This document shows positions 40,775 to 47,515 of a DNA stretch of 54,898 nt, in pieces. The translations under genes and the position numbers were made by a program. Each line of letters starts with the position of its first letter. The first letter of the stretch is position 1. Below the pieces are notes generated by a model. That model was given only the letters and a program-made list of their open reading frames with translations. It did no database searches and had not been told where the DNA came from. Source of the DNA: Oscillospiraceae bacterium (GTDB lineage: Bacteria; Bacillota; Clostridia; Oscillospirales; SIG627); assembly GCA_015065325.1 (NCBI GenBank), contig SVQO01000004.1, positions 1 through 54,898 of the forward strand, given 5' to 3'.

Positions 40775-41862
40775 ACCTTCTCCTTTTGCTGTCTGAGTCT
40801 GCGGCGGACGCGATTGATATGCCGCTCAAAATCACCGCCTGCAATCAGTTCCTTCAACACAAGCTGCTCATAGAGCGGGACAGTACAGGAATAAAAACCG
40901 AGCTCCCTGTCAAACTGATCCACCAGTGACAAGGGCAAGACCATATATCCGACTCGAATGGAGGGTGAAACGGTTTTAGAAAAGGAATTGACGTAGATCA
41001 CGTTCTCGCCGTCGCTCATAGCGTATAAGGGTTTCTCCGGTTGATGAGACAGAGTGAATTCCGATTCCACGTCGTCCTCCACCAAAATTCTGCTTCCGTT
41101 TTGTGCCCATTTGAGGTACTCCCGCTTTTTGGAAGCAGTTGCCGTCACACCGCTGGGGAAGCTTCGATAAGGGGTAATATGCAGTACGTCACCGCGACTT
41201 TTCTGTAAGGCGGCAGACTTAATTCCCGAATCTCCCAGAGGCAAAAGCTCGCAGGCAGCGCCAAAGGCGCCGTAAACCTTTCGGATCTGTTCATAGCAAG
41301 GATCCTCCAATGCATAGCACCGAGAAGTTCCCAAAAGCTGTACGATCAGTCCGTACAAATACTCTGCACCGCTTCCTACCACGATCTGCTCGGGGGTAGC
41401 GTTCACGCCTCGGCTTCTGGCAAGATACCTGCAAAGTTCACGCCGAAAGCCTTCATCGCCTTTTCCGGGACTTTTTTCCAAAAGGAGCTCTCCGTATTCC
41501 GCCAAGACTCTGCGCATCGTTTTCGCAAGAGAGGAAAAGGGATAGCGAAACGGCTCATCCTCTTTTGAAAAAGGAACAGGACCTCGTTGAAGCGAATCCT
41601 CCGGCTGAGAAAATCCGTCTTCTTCACGGAAAGATACGAAGAAGCCGCTTCTCTCCCTGGATCTTGCATAGCCCTCCTCACATAAAAGTGCATACGCGTG
41701 CTCAACCGTAACAAGGCTAAGCCCCATTTCTTCGGCAAGAAGGCGCTTGGAGGGAAGTCGCGAGCCATAAGGAAAGAGCCCTGCGGTAATATCCTCCCGC
41801 AAGGCACGGTAAAGCTGCAAGTAAGCAGGCTTGCCTGAATTTTCATCAATTCTGTACTTCAT
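40771..41862 (-). CDS. MocR-type regulator (GntR helix-turn-helix plus aminotransferase-like domain), short form
   Basis: A 363-residue protein with an N-terminal GntR winged helix (1-78, SRLPSKRLLAEEMGLSLVTV) and a fold-type I aminotransferase-like domain. PLP-binding features are VEDDVESEF (usual VEDDYDSEF) and SFSK with Lys296. MocR proteins usually run to about 460-480 residues. This one stops soon after the segment equivalent to FERHINRVRRRLR, so roughly 100 C-terminal residues are missing and the stop overlaps ylmH. It may sense PLP or an amino acid; activity of the shortened form is uncertain. Confidence 0.82.
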   Translation of the reverse strand: MKYRIDENSGKPAYLQLYRALREDITAGLFPYGSRLPSKRLLAEEMGLSLVTVEHAYALLCEEGYARSRERSGFFVSFREEDGFSQPEDSLQRGPVPFSKEDEPFRYPFSSLAKTMRRVLAEYGELLLEKSPGKGDEGFRRELCRYLARSRGVNATPEQIVVGSGAEYLYGLIVQLLGTSRCYALEDPCYEQIRKVYGAFGAACELLPLGDSGIKSAALQKSRGDVLHITPYRSFPSGVTATASKKREYLKWAQNGSRILVEDDVESEFTLSHQPEKPLYAMSDGENVIYVNSFSKTVSPSIRVGYMVLPLSLVDQFDRELGFYSCTVPLYEQLVLKELIAGGDFERHINRVRRRLRQQKEKV

Positions 41863-41909
41863 CCGACCTCACCGTTTTTTCCTATCATTCCCTTGATTTC
41901 TTGTGAATT

Positions 41910-41938
41910 ATTATAAACTTTTCATTTTTTTCCGTCAA
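41910..41938 (-). promoter_or_regulatory. Promoter of the mocR operon
   Basis: Minus-strand TTGACG (41938-41933) and TATAAT (41915-41910) with a 17-bp spacer, 48 bp upstream of the mocR start. Confidence 0.8.
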
Positions 41939-41997
41939 GGTTTCTCTTGCAAATATAAGCAAAAATATTTCCGATTTACCATTTTTCTCCCTGCCAC

Positions 41998-42026
41998 TTG
42001 AAACAGAAAGGAAAAAGTGTTATGCT
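41998..42026 (+). promoter_or_regulatory. Promoter of uxaC
   Basis: TTGAAA (41998-42003) and TATGCT (42021-42026), 17-bp spacer, followed by AAAAGGAG before the uxaC start. Confidence 0.7.
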
Positions 42027-42058
42027 AATAGAGTAATAAAATAAAAGGAGTATTTTCC

Positions 42059-43456
42059 ATGAAATTTATGAATGAAGACTTTTTGCTGGAAACCCCCGTT
42101 GCCCGCAAGCTTTATCACGATTTTGCAGAAAATCAGCCCATCATTGACTATCATTGCCACATTTCCCCCAAGGAAGTATATGAGGACAGAAAATTTGATA
42201 ATATCACTCAGGTTTGGCTTGGCGGCGACCACTATAAATGGAGAATGATCCGCACCAACGGAGTCCCCGAAGAAGAAGTAACCGGTTCTGCCTCCGACCG
42301 CATCAAATTCCAGCGTTTTGCCCAGGCTCTGCCTCTTGCCATCGGAAATCCTATGTATCATTGGACACACTTGGAGTTGAAGCGTTATTTCGGCGTAGAT
42401 ACTCCCCTGACCGGAGACACTGCCGAGGAGATCTGGAAGATCTGTAACGAGAAGCTTGCCACCCCCGAGCTTTCCGTTCGCAACATCATTAAAAGCTCCA
42501 ACGTTAAAATGATCGGAACCACCGACGATCCCGCGGACGATCTGGCTTTCCACAAGCTGATTGCAGAGGATCAAAGCTTTGGCACCAAGGTTCTCCCCTC
42601 TTTCCGTCCCGACACGGTAGTCAACATTGAAAAACCCGTGTTCCCCGATGCCGTTGCAAAGCTTGCCAAGGTTTGCGGATTTGCCATCAACAATCCCGAG
42701 GATCTGAAAAAAGCTTTGACTCAGCGACTGGATTACTTCTGTGCGCACGGCTGCAAGGCAAGTGACCACGGAATGGACGCGGTCGTGTATCGCCGCGGTA
42801 CTGCTGACCAGGTCCGCACCGCCTTCGAAAAAGCTATGGAAAGAAAGCCCCTTACCGTCGAGGAGATTGAGATCTTCCGCACGGAAATGCTTCTCCACCT
42901 GGGCAGAGAAAATGCAAAACGCGGCGTGGTTATGCAGATCCACTACGGCGTACAAAGAAACACCAACACCAAAAAGTTCCAAACCATCGGTGCAGATACC
43001 GGCTTTGACACCATTGCAGGCGGCGGCGACGGTATTGGTCTTGCTCGTTTCCTGGACGCTTTGGCTCAGGACGATGCTCTGCCCAAGACGATCATCTACT
43101 CTCTTGACCCCAAGGACAACGAGCTGATCGATACCATTATCGGCTCCTTCCAGGGTCCCGAATGCCCCGGAAAGATCCAACACGGCTCCGCTTGGTGGTT
43201 CTCCGATACCAAGTCCGGTATGGAAAACCAGCTTAAAAGCCTTGCAAACCTTTCCATCCTCGGCAACTTCGTAGGCATGCTTACGGATTCCAGAAGTTTC
43301 CTTTCCTACACCCGTCACGAATATTTCCGCAGAATTCTCTGCAACTTCTTAGGAAAATTGGTTGACAACGGCGAGTACCCCGAGGATTACAAGATGCTGG
43401 AAAAAATCGTTTCCGGTATTTCTTACGAAAATGCAAAGCGCTATTTTGAACTATAA
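42059..43456 (+). CDS. uxaC: Glucuronate/galacturonate isomerase
   Basis: A 465-residue uronate isomerase of amidohydrolase fold, normal length. It has the metal-binding IDYHCHISP near residue 30 and the typical GTTDDPADDLAFH block. AHGCKASDHGMD, MQIHYGVQRNTN and GGGDGIGLARFLDAL are also conserved. It converts D-glucuronate to fructuronate or D-galacturonate to tagaturonate, the entry step of pectin and host-glycan uronate catabolism. No uxaA/uxaB/kdg genes are adjacent. It is monocistronic with its own promoter. Confidence 0.95.
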   Translation: MKFMNEDFLLETPVARKLYHDFAENQPIIDYHCHISPKEVYEDRKFDNITQVWLGGDHYKWRMIRTNGVPEEEVTGSASDRIKFQRFAQALPLAIGNPMYHWTHLELKRYFGVDTPLTGDTAEEIWKICNEKLATPELSVRNIIKSSNVKMIGTTDDPADDLAFHKLIAEDQSFGTKVLPSFRPDTVVNIEKPVFPDAVAKLAKVCGFAINNPEDLKKALTQRLDYFCAHGCKASDHGMDAVVYRRGTADQVRTAFEKAMERKPLTVEEIEIFRTEMLLHLGRENAKRGVVMQIHYGVQRNTNTKKFQTIGADTGFDTIAGGGDGIGLARFLDALAQDDALPKTIIYSLDPKDNELIDTIIGSFQGPECPGKIQHGSAWWFSDTKSGMENQLKSLANLSILGNFVGMLTDSRSFLSYTRHEYFRRILCNFLGKLVDNGEYPEDYKMLEKIVSGISYENAKRYFEL

Positions 43457-43477
43457 TTGAAGTTTTTCTGATTTGAA

Positions 43478-43506
43478 TTGACTTTCCATCCTCCCTTGGG
43501 TATAAT
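43478..43506 (+). promoter_or_regulatory. Promoter of the flavin reductase-rubredoxin gene
   Basis: TTGACT (43478-43483) and TATAAT (43501-43506) with a 17-bp spacer. The coding start proposed at 43535 is the first ATG downstream of it with a GGGAGG. Confidence 0.85.
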
Positions 43507-43528
43507 AAGGTTATATTCAAGGGAGGAT
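43488..43528. promoter_or_regulatory. Long-spaced perfect inverted repeat spanning the promoter
   Basis: ATCCTCCCTTG (43488-43498) and CAAGGGAGGAT (43518-43528) are exact inverted copies separated by 19 bp that include the -10 box. The right arm contains the ribosome-binding site. As the left arm lies upstream of the transcription start, an operator is more likely than an mRNA hairpin. Confidence 0.5.
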
Positions 43529-43534
43529 TTTTTT

Positions 43535-44179
43535 ATGGGAAAAGTTGATTTGATTTACGAAAACGCTCCTGCTCCTATGGAAGACAGCCGCGCGCTTCAC
43601 GCCGTCGGCTACGGACTTTACATCGTTACGACACGAGAAAACGGGAAAGACAGCGGTCTTGTGGTAAATACCGTGTCCCAGGTCGCATCCAATCCCACGG
43701 TGCTTGCCGTTGGCATTAACCGTGCCAATTATTCCTGCGGCGTAATTTCCCGCACGAAGAAGCTGAACGTCAACGTCTTAACCGAAAGCGCCCCTTTTTC
43801 CCTCTTTCAGCGCTTTGGCTTTCAAAGCGGAAAGGATCGGGATAAGATGCAAGGGCTTGTCTACGGAAGAAGCGAAAACAATCTGCCCGTTTTGCGGGAA
43901 CACACCAACGCTTTCTTTTCTTTGAAGGTAAAGGATTCCATCACGCTTCCTTCGCATACGCTTTTTCTCTGCACCGTAGAAGAAAGTGCATCCTTTAACC
44001 GTGACAAGAGTATGACCTACGCCTACTATCACGCATCGGTCAAGCCTAAGGCTACGCCGGCAAAGGCAAAGGGATGGGTATGCAAGATCTGCGGTTACGT
44101 ACACTCTGAAGAAAATCTGCCCGACGACTTTATCTGCCCCATCTGCAAGCATCCTAAAAGCGATTTTGAAAAACTGTAA
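43535..44179 (+). CDS. Flavin reductase-rubredoxin fusion protein
   Basis: A 214-residue cytoplasmic protein. The N-terminal 155 residues are a FMN-binding flavin-reductase-like domain (HAVGYGLYIVTT, then ASNPTVLAVGINR). A short Lys/Pro/Ala linker leads to a C-terminal rubredoxin domain (about 176-214) with CKICGYVH and CPICKHP, the four cysteines of an Fe(SCys)4 site. Fusions of this type (High-molecular-weight rubredoxin) act as electron carriers in oxygen and peroxide reduction pathways of anaerobes. ATG at 43535 follows GGGAGG. The gene is monocistronic. Confidence 0.9.
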   Translation: MGKVDLIYENAPAPMEDSRALHAVGYGLYIVTTRENGKDSGLVVNTVSQVASNPTVLAVGINRANYSCGVISRTKKLNVNVLTESAPFSLFQRFGFQSGKDRDKMQGLVYGRSENNLPVLREHTNAFFSLKVKDSITLPSHTLFLCTVEESASFNRDKSMTYAYYHASVKPKATPAKAKGWVCKICGYVHSEENLPDDFICPICKHPKSDFEKL

Positions 44180-44181
44180 AC

Positions 44182-44217
44182 GATAAAAGGACAAGGCTTC
44201 CGCCTTGTCCTTTTATC
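44182..44217 (+). terminator. Terminator of the flavin reductase-rubredoxin gene
   Basis: A perfect 16-bp stem (44182-44197, 44202-44217) with loop TTCC, containing CCTTGTCC and a TTTTATC tail. Confidence 0.85.
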
Positions 44218-44221
44218 TTGC

Positions 44222-44257
44222 AAAAAAAGAATTCGGCTTTCACCGAATTCTTTTTTT
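44222..44257 (-). terminator. Terminator of the large secreted protein gene
   Basis: AAAAAAAGAATTCGG and its complement (44222-44236, 44243-44257) with a 6-base loop; the minus-strand T tract is seven bases long. Confidence 0.88.
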
Positions 44258-44262
44258 ATTTG

Positions 44263-46956
44263 TTATCTCATTTCGATATAACGGGTATTTTCACAAAGTA
44301 CGATCACATCCCAGATATTCTCAAACATTTCAACGTACTGCTCTACCAGAACCTTTACGTCGGGATGGAAATCCTCGTAATACTCGGGACGCAGAGAGGA
44401 ATAGTTGGAACGGTTGATCAAACGGACCGCAAACCAGCGGAAGATCTGTAGTCTTGCTTCATCGTTATAAATAGATCTTTCCGAACCGCCACAGTAGGGA
44501 GAGTAACCGGTCTGCGTAAACGCGGTGGGAACGTAGATGGTATTGCCCTGAGGATCCTTCAAGGTGTTGCCTTCTGCATCCTTAACGCTGGCAAGATACA
44601 TTTCATCCATATTGTACTGATCGTTTACGGCGGTAGTACCGGTAACCTGCTCGTTATAGTTGGAAAGCATATCCTGAATCAACCAGCAAGCAAGATAATA
44701 GATACTCTTATACTCGTGCTCACCGTAAACCACGGTGCCATCCTTATAGATAATGTAGGGACGGATGGTATAGAAGGTAAAGAAGTCATCAAAGTCGTGA
44801 TACAGGCCCTCGCCGTTGGGTCCGCCGAATACCACGGAATACAAGGTGCCAAGCTCTTCGCCTGTCTCTGCATTCTTATTGGGCTTCGCATTCTCAAGAT
44901 TTGCAGCCAGGGTGTAAACGGTATAAACGCCGCTGGTCTTTCCGCCGTATTTGTCCATTGCAACGTAGGAGTCGGAATCATTGGGAGTTGCACTGGTTGC
45001 AAAATACTTATCGGTGTCCTCGGTCATATTGATCCAGGTTCCATCTTCTTCAACACCGGTAAGAATGGGGAAATCCTCACAGTAGTATGCGATAGAATCC
45101 ATACCAAGCTTCAACTGTGTTCTTCTTGCGACCTCAGTGGGAGCGATAATGGCACCAACTTCTTCGATCTCTTTGTCGGTCTTAGGAACGTTGATCTGGA
45201 TACGCATCTTCTGATTCTCAGCACCGTCGGCACGGATGTTTGCGCCGAAGTAGCTGGGCTGAGCGTAGCCTTCAGGGGGTTCCTGACCTGCAGTAAAGTA
45301 AGTGAAGGGGAAGTGAGAAACGGAAGCAGTCTTTCTGGTGGTGATGGAAGCATAATCGGTTACAAAGGGCTCCCATGCACCGTAAGAGGAGGAGATTGCA
45401 GCCCACAACCAGTTGTAGGTACCGTAAGCTTCACCGGTGGTAAGACCGGTTCTGTGGAAATATCTCATCATGTACAGCTTCTCGGGGTAGTTTGCACCGC
45501 TACGGGCATTGGAACCGGGCAAATATCTGGTTTCGCGGGGCAGAGTGAAGCTGAAGTAAACCGCGCCGCTGGCAACGTTGTTTTCCAGGTTGATCTGCTG
45601 ACGGCAGGTAAACATTTCGGGAACTGCGGTAGAAGACGTATTGGGATTGTACTTACCGTTCAGCACCTTCCAGGGAATACGGCGCTCGTAAACCGTCGTA
45701 CCGTAGGTACCGGAGGTGAGATCCTCGGAGGAATCCTCTTCCAAACCGGGATCGGCAAGCAGATCCTCTTCTTCCTCCTCAACCTTTACGGGGGGAGTAT
45801 AGGGGGTATGGGTAATGTTGTAGTCAACGCCGACCTGAGTAACGTCCTTGATGCCGGTAGCCTCCAGGTTGCCGAACTTTCTGAGGATGTACGCGGTGCT
45901 CTTAATGTTGGTAGAGGTACTGTTATAGGTGCGGATGGTACCGGAAAGAGACATGGTAGCATCCTTACCGTCGTAATTGGACTTGCTGATGCTGCCGCTG
46001 TAGTCGTAGGCGTTGGCAAACACGGCAGGAACGTTGCTCATCGTAGTACCGTAATAGTAAGTATCGGTATACGCGGAAGTTTTATGCTTCATCTCCTTGA
46101 GCTCAACAGCATAGTAAAGGTAGGTACCGTTGTATCTTGCGTAAACGTTGATCTCCTCGGGAAGAATAACGTGGCTACGCTTCAACTCGGCAACAGAGCC
46201 GATCGCACCTGCGGTACCCTCGGCGTTCTGGAACAGTTTTTTAACCACGATGCGCTCTCCGCTGTAATAGGTCTTTGCGGAGAAATCGGGTGCCTTGCCA
46301 TCCTCAGCTTCTGCGGGCTCATAGTAGCTGGAACCGGCGGGCTTATAGTAGTAATTCGCATAGTTTCTCGCCCAGTCGGCAGGCTCCTCCTTCAGGGTTA
46401 CTGCGTTGTGCAGAACCAAATGGTTGTCAGAGCTGCGAACGGTGTACTCCTTGAAGGTATCTGCGGTTACGTGATACGCGGTCGCAAATGCCAAGGTATG
46501 AGGATTCTGATAAATGTAGGTAGAGGTGGCAGAGAAGGAGGTTGCATTCATACGGTAGGTCCAAATATAACCGTAGGGACTATCGTTCTCCATGCTCTGG
46601 ATGGTATTCCAAACCTCCTGAGGAGAATCCTGCGTAGGATACACGTAGTAGGTACCGTCGTTACGAAGCTTGAACTCAGGTCTCTTTTCCAGCTCGGGTG
46701 TTACGTACTCCGCAGTGGTGCAGTAACGGAAACCGTAAGTTGCAACAGGCTTTCCGTACCCATCGGAATCGGTCACGTAACCGTCCATTCTGGGCGCAGC
46801 CTCTCCCTTCGTAACTTCATAGATATAGACGTGTTCCTGTCCGAAATCCTTCCATGCATTTGCAGAAGGAGAATACGGAACGGCATTTGCAACAAAGGGG
46901 ATCACGCCAACCATCATCGCAAGTGCAAGAACCAAAGCAAGAATTCTTTTTTTCAT
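44263..46956 (-). CDS. Large secreted protein with possible CBM9-like domain, function unknown
   Basis: An 897-residue protein with a clear signal peptide (1 to about 25, ending ANA). No catalytic family is recognised. The segment PRMDGYVTDSDGYG near residue 55, NVYARYNGTYLYYAVEL near 265 and RRIPWKVLNG near 450 have the spacing of CBM9/DOMON-like sugar-binding domains (DG...G, then LYxAV, then IPW), suggesting a long, insert-rich version. An acidic EEEEEDLL stretch lies near 390. There is no LPXTG or dockerin, so release or loose association with the wall is expected. It is monocistronic, Tyr-rich and gut-clostridium-like; the role is unknown. Confidence 0.65.
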   Translation of the reverse strand: MKKRILALVLALAMMVGVIPFVANAVPYSPSANAWKDFGQEHVYIYEVTKGEAAPRMDGYVTDSDGYGKPVATYGFRYCTTAEYVTPELEKRPEFKLRNDGTYYVYPTQDSPQEVWNTIQSMENDSPYGYIWTYRMNATSFSATSTYIYQNPHTLAFATAYHVTADTFKEYTVRSSDNHLVLHNAVTLKEEPADWARNYANYYYKPAGSSYYEPAEAEDGKAPDFSAKTYYSGERIVVKKLFQNAEGTAGAIGSVAELKRSHVILPEEINVYARYNGTYLYYAVELKEMKHKTSAYTDTYYYGTTMSNVPAVFANAYDYSGSISKSNYDGKDATMSLSGTIRTYNSTSTNIKSTAYILRKFGNLEATGIKDVTQVGVDYNITHTPYTPPVKVEEEEEDLLADPGLEEDSSEDLTSGTYGTTVYERRIPWKVLNGKYNPNTSSTAVPEMFTCRQQINLENNVASGAVYFSFTLPRETRYLPGSNARSGANYPEKLYMMRYFHRTGLTTGEAYGTYNWLWAAISSSYGAWEPFVTDYASITTRKTASVSHFPFTYFTAGQEPPEGYAQPSYFGANIRADGAENQKMRIQINVPKTDKEIEEVGAIIAPTEVARRTQLKLGMDSIAYYCEDFPILTGVEEDGTWINMTEDTDKYFATSATPNDSDSYVAMDKYGGKTSGVYTVYTLAANLENAKPNKNAETGEELGTLYSVVFGGPNGEGLYHDFDDFFTFYTIRPYIIYKDGTVVYGEHEYKSIYYLACWLIQDMLSNYNEQVTGTTAVNDQYNMDEMYLASVKDAEGNTLKDPQGNTIYVPTAFTQTGYSPYCGGSERSIYNDEARLQIFRWFAVRLINRSNYSSLRPEYYEDFHPDVKVLVEQYVEMFENIWDVIVLCENTRYIEMR

Positions 46957-47019
46957 AATTCTTTACCTTTCTTAGGTTTGATTGCATACTACAAACCGAT
47001 TTTATCTTATTTATACTCA

Positions 47020-47048
47020 ATTCTACCATAGATCAAAAGAAAAATCAA
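47020..47048 (-). promoter_or_regulatory. Promoter of the large secreted protein gene
   Basis: Minus-strand TTGATT (47048-47043) and TAGAAT (47025-47020), 17-bp spacer, 64 bp before the start. Confidence 0.7.
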
Positions 47049-47111
47049 GCGTTTTTATGTATATTTTACTAGGTGTTTCTTGTTTATTTTTCATAAAAAT
47101 TCCTTTATATC

Positions 47112-47140
47112 AAAAAAATCCTCCTGCCTGAGGCAGGAGG
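47112..47140 (-). terminator. Terminator of the 51-residue peptide gene
   Basis: CCTCCTGCCT and AGGCAGGAGG (47120-47129, 47131-47140) followed on the minus strand by TTTTTTT, eight bases beyond the peptide stop. Confidence 0.85.
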
Positions 47141-47148
47141 GTAGCAAA

Positions 47149-47304
47149 TCAGAAAATACCGATGTCGCCGAATTCCTCGGCGGGGGTATTGGGGGATTTA
47201 CCGTCATTCGGATCCAAAATCGGGTTTTCGTCGGATGGCCCCAAAAGCTCCTCGGTTACAAAGGAAACAAGTGCGCCTTCGGGTGCAAAATATTCTTTTT
47301 TCAT
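47149..47304 (-). CDS. Small acidic peptide of 51 residues, unknown function
   Basis: The reading frame begins MKKEYFAPEGALVSF and ends in an Asp/Pro/Asn-rich tail closing DIGIF. It has an excellent AAAGGAG 7 bp before ATG, a full consensus promoter at 47428-47456, a 116-nt leader and a private terminator, so it is very likely a real gene although short. It has no Cys, no signal peptide and no membrane segment. The shape (conserved-looking KKEY...PE start, acidic tail) recalls small orphan peptides common in uncultured clostridia, some of which are suspected RiPP-like precursors; no maturase is nearby. Confidence 0.6.
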   Translation of the reverse strand: MKKEYFAPEGALVSFVTEELLGPSDENPILDPNDGKSPNTPAEEFGDIGIF

Positions 47305-47427
47305 TCGGATTCTCCTTTGTATATACACGATTGACCGCCGGTTAAAAGCAATCAAACCGATCATTTTTCGGCACGATTCTCTCTTATCGGGAACAAATCA
47401 CCTACATTGCAAGTCTCATACGATAAC

Positions 47428-47456
47428 AGTATAAATCATTTTTTCGAAAAAGTCAA
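47428..47456 (-). promoter_or_regulatory. Promoter of the 51-residue peptide gene
   Basis: Minus-strand TTGACT (47456-47451) and TATACT (47433-47428) with a 17-bp spacer. It lies just after the RNase J terminator, so the peptide is transcribed independently. Confidence 0.8.
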
Positions 47457-47479
47457 GAAAGACCTTGCTTTGGTTTTCA

Positions 47480-47514
47480 AAAAAGCTCCGACTTGCTTTT
47501 CGTCGGAGCTTTTT
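47480..47514 (-). terminator. Terminator of the RNase J gene
   Basis: AAAAAGCTCCGAC and its complement (47480-47492, 47502-47514) with a 9-base loop and a T-rich minus-strand tail. Confidence 0.85.
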
Positions 47515-47515
47515 G

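Noticed and set aside
43478..43534. Upstream ATG for the flavin reductase-rubredoxin gene
   Set aside because: It overlaps the -35 box, so it would lie upstream of the transcript start.
44716..47031. A 771-codon plus-strand open frame opposite the large secreted protein
   Set aside because: It is antisense to a gene with a signal peptide, promoter and terminator. Its composition is repetitive Val/Gly/Leu, as expected from a complementary frame.
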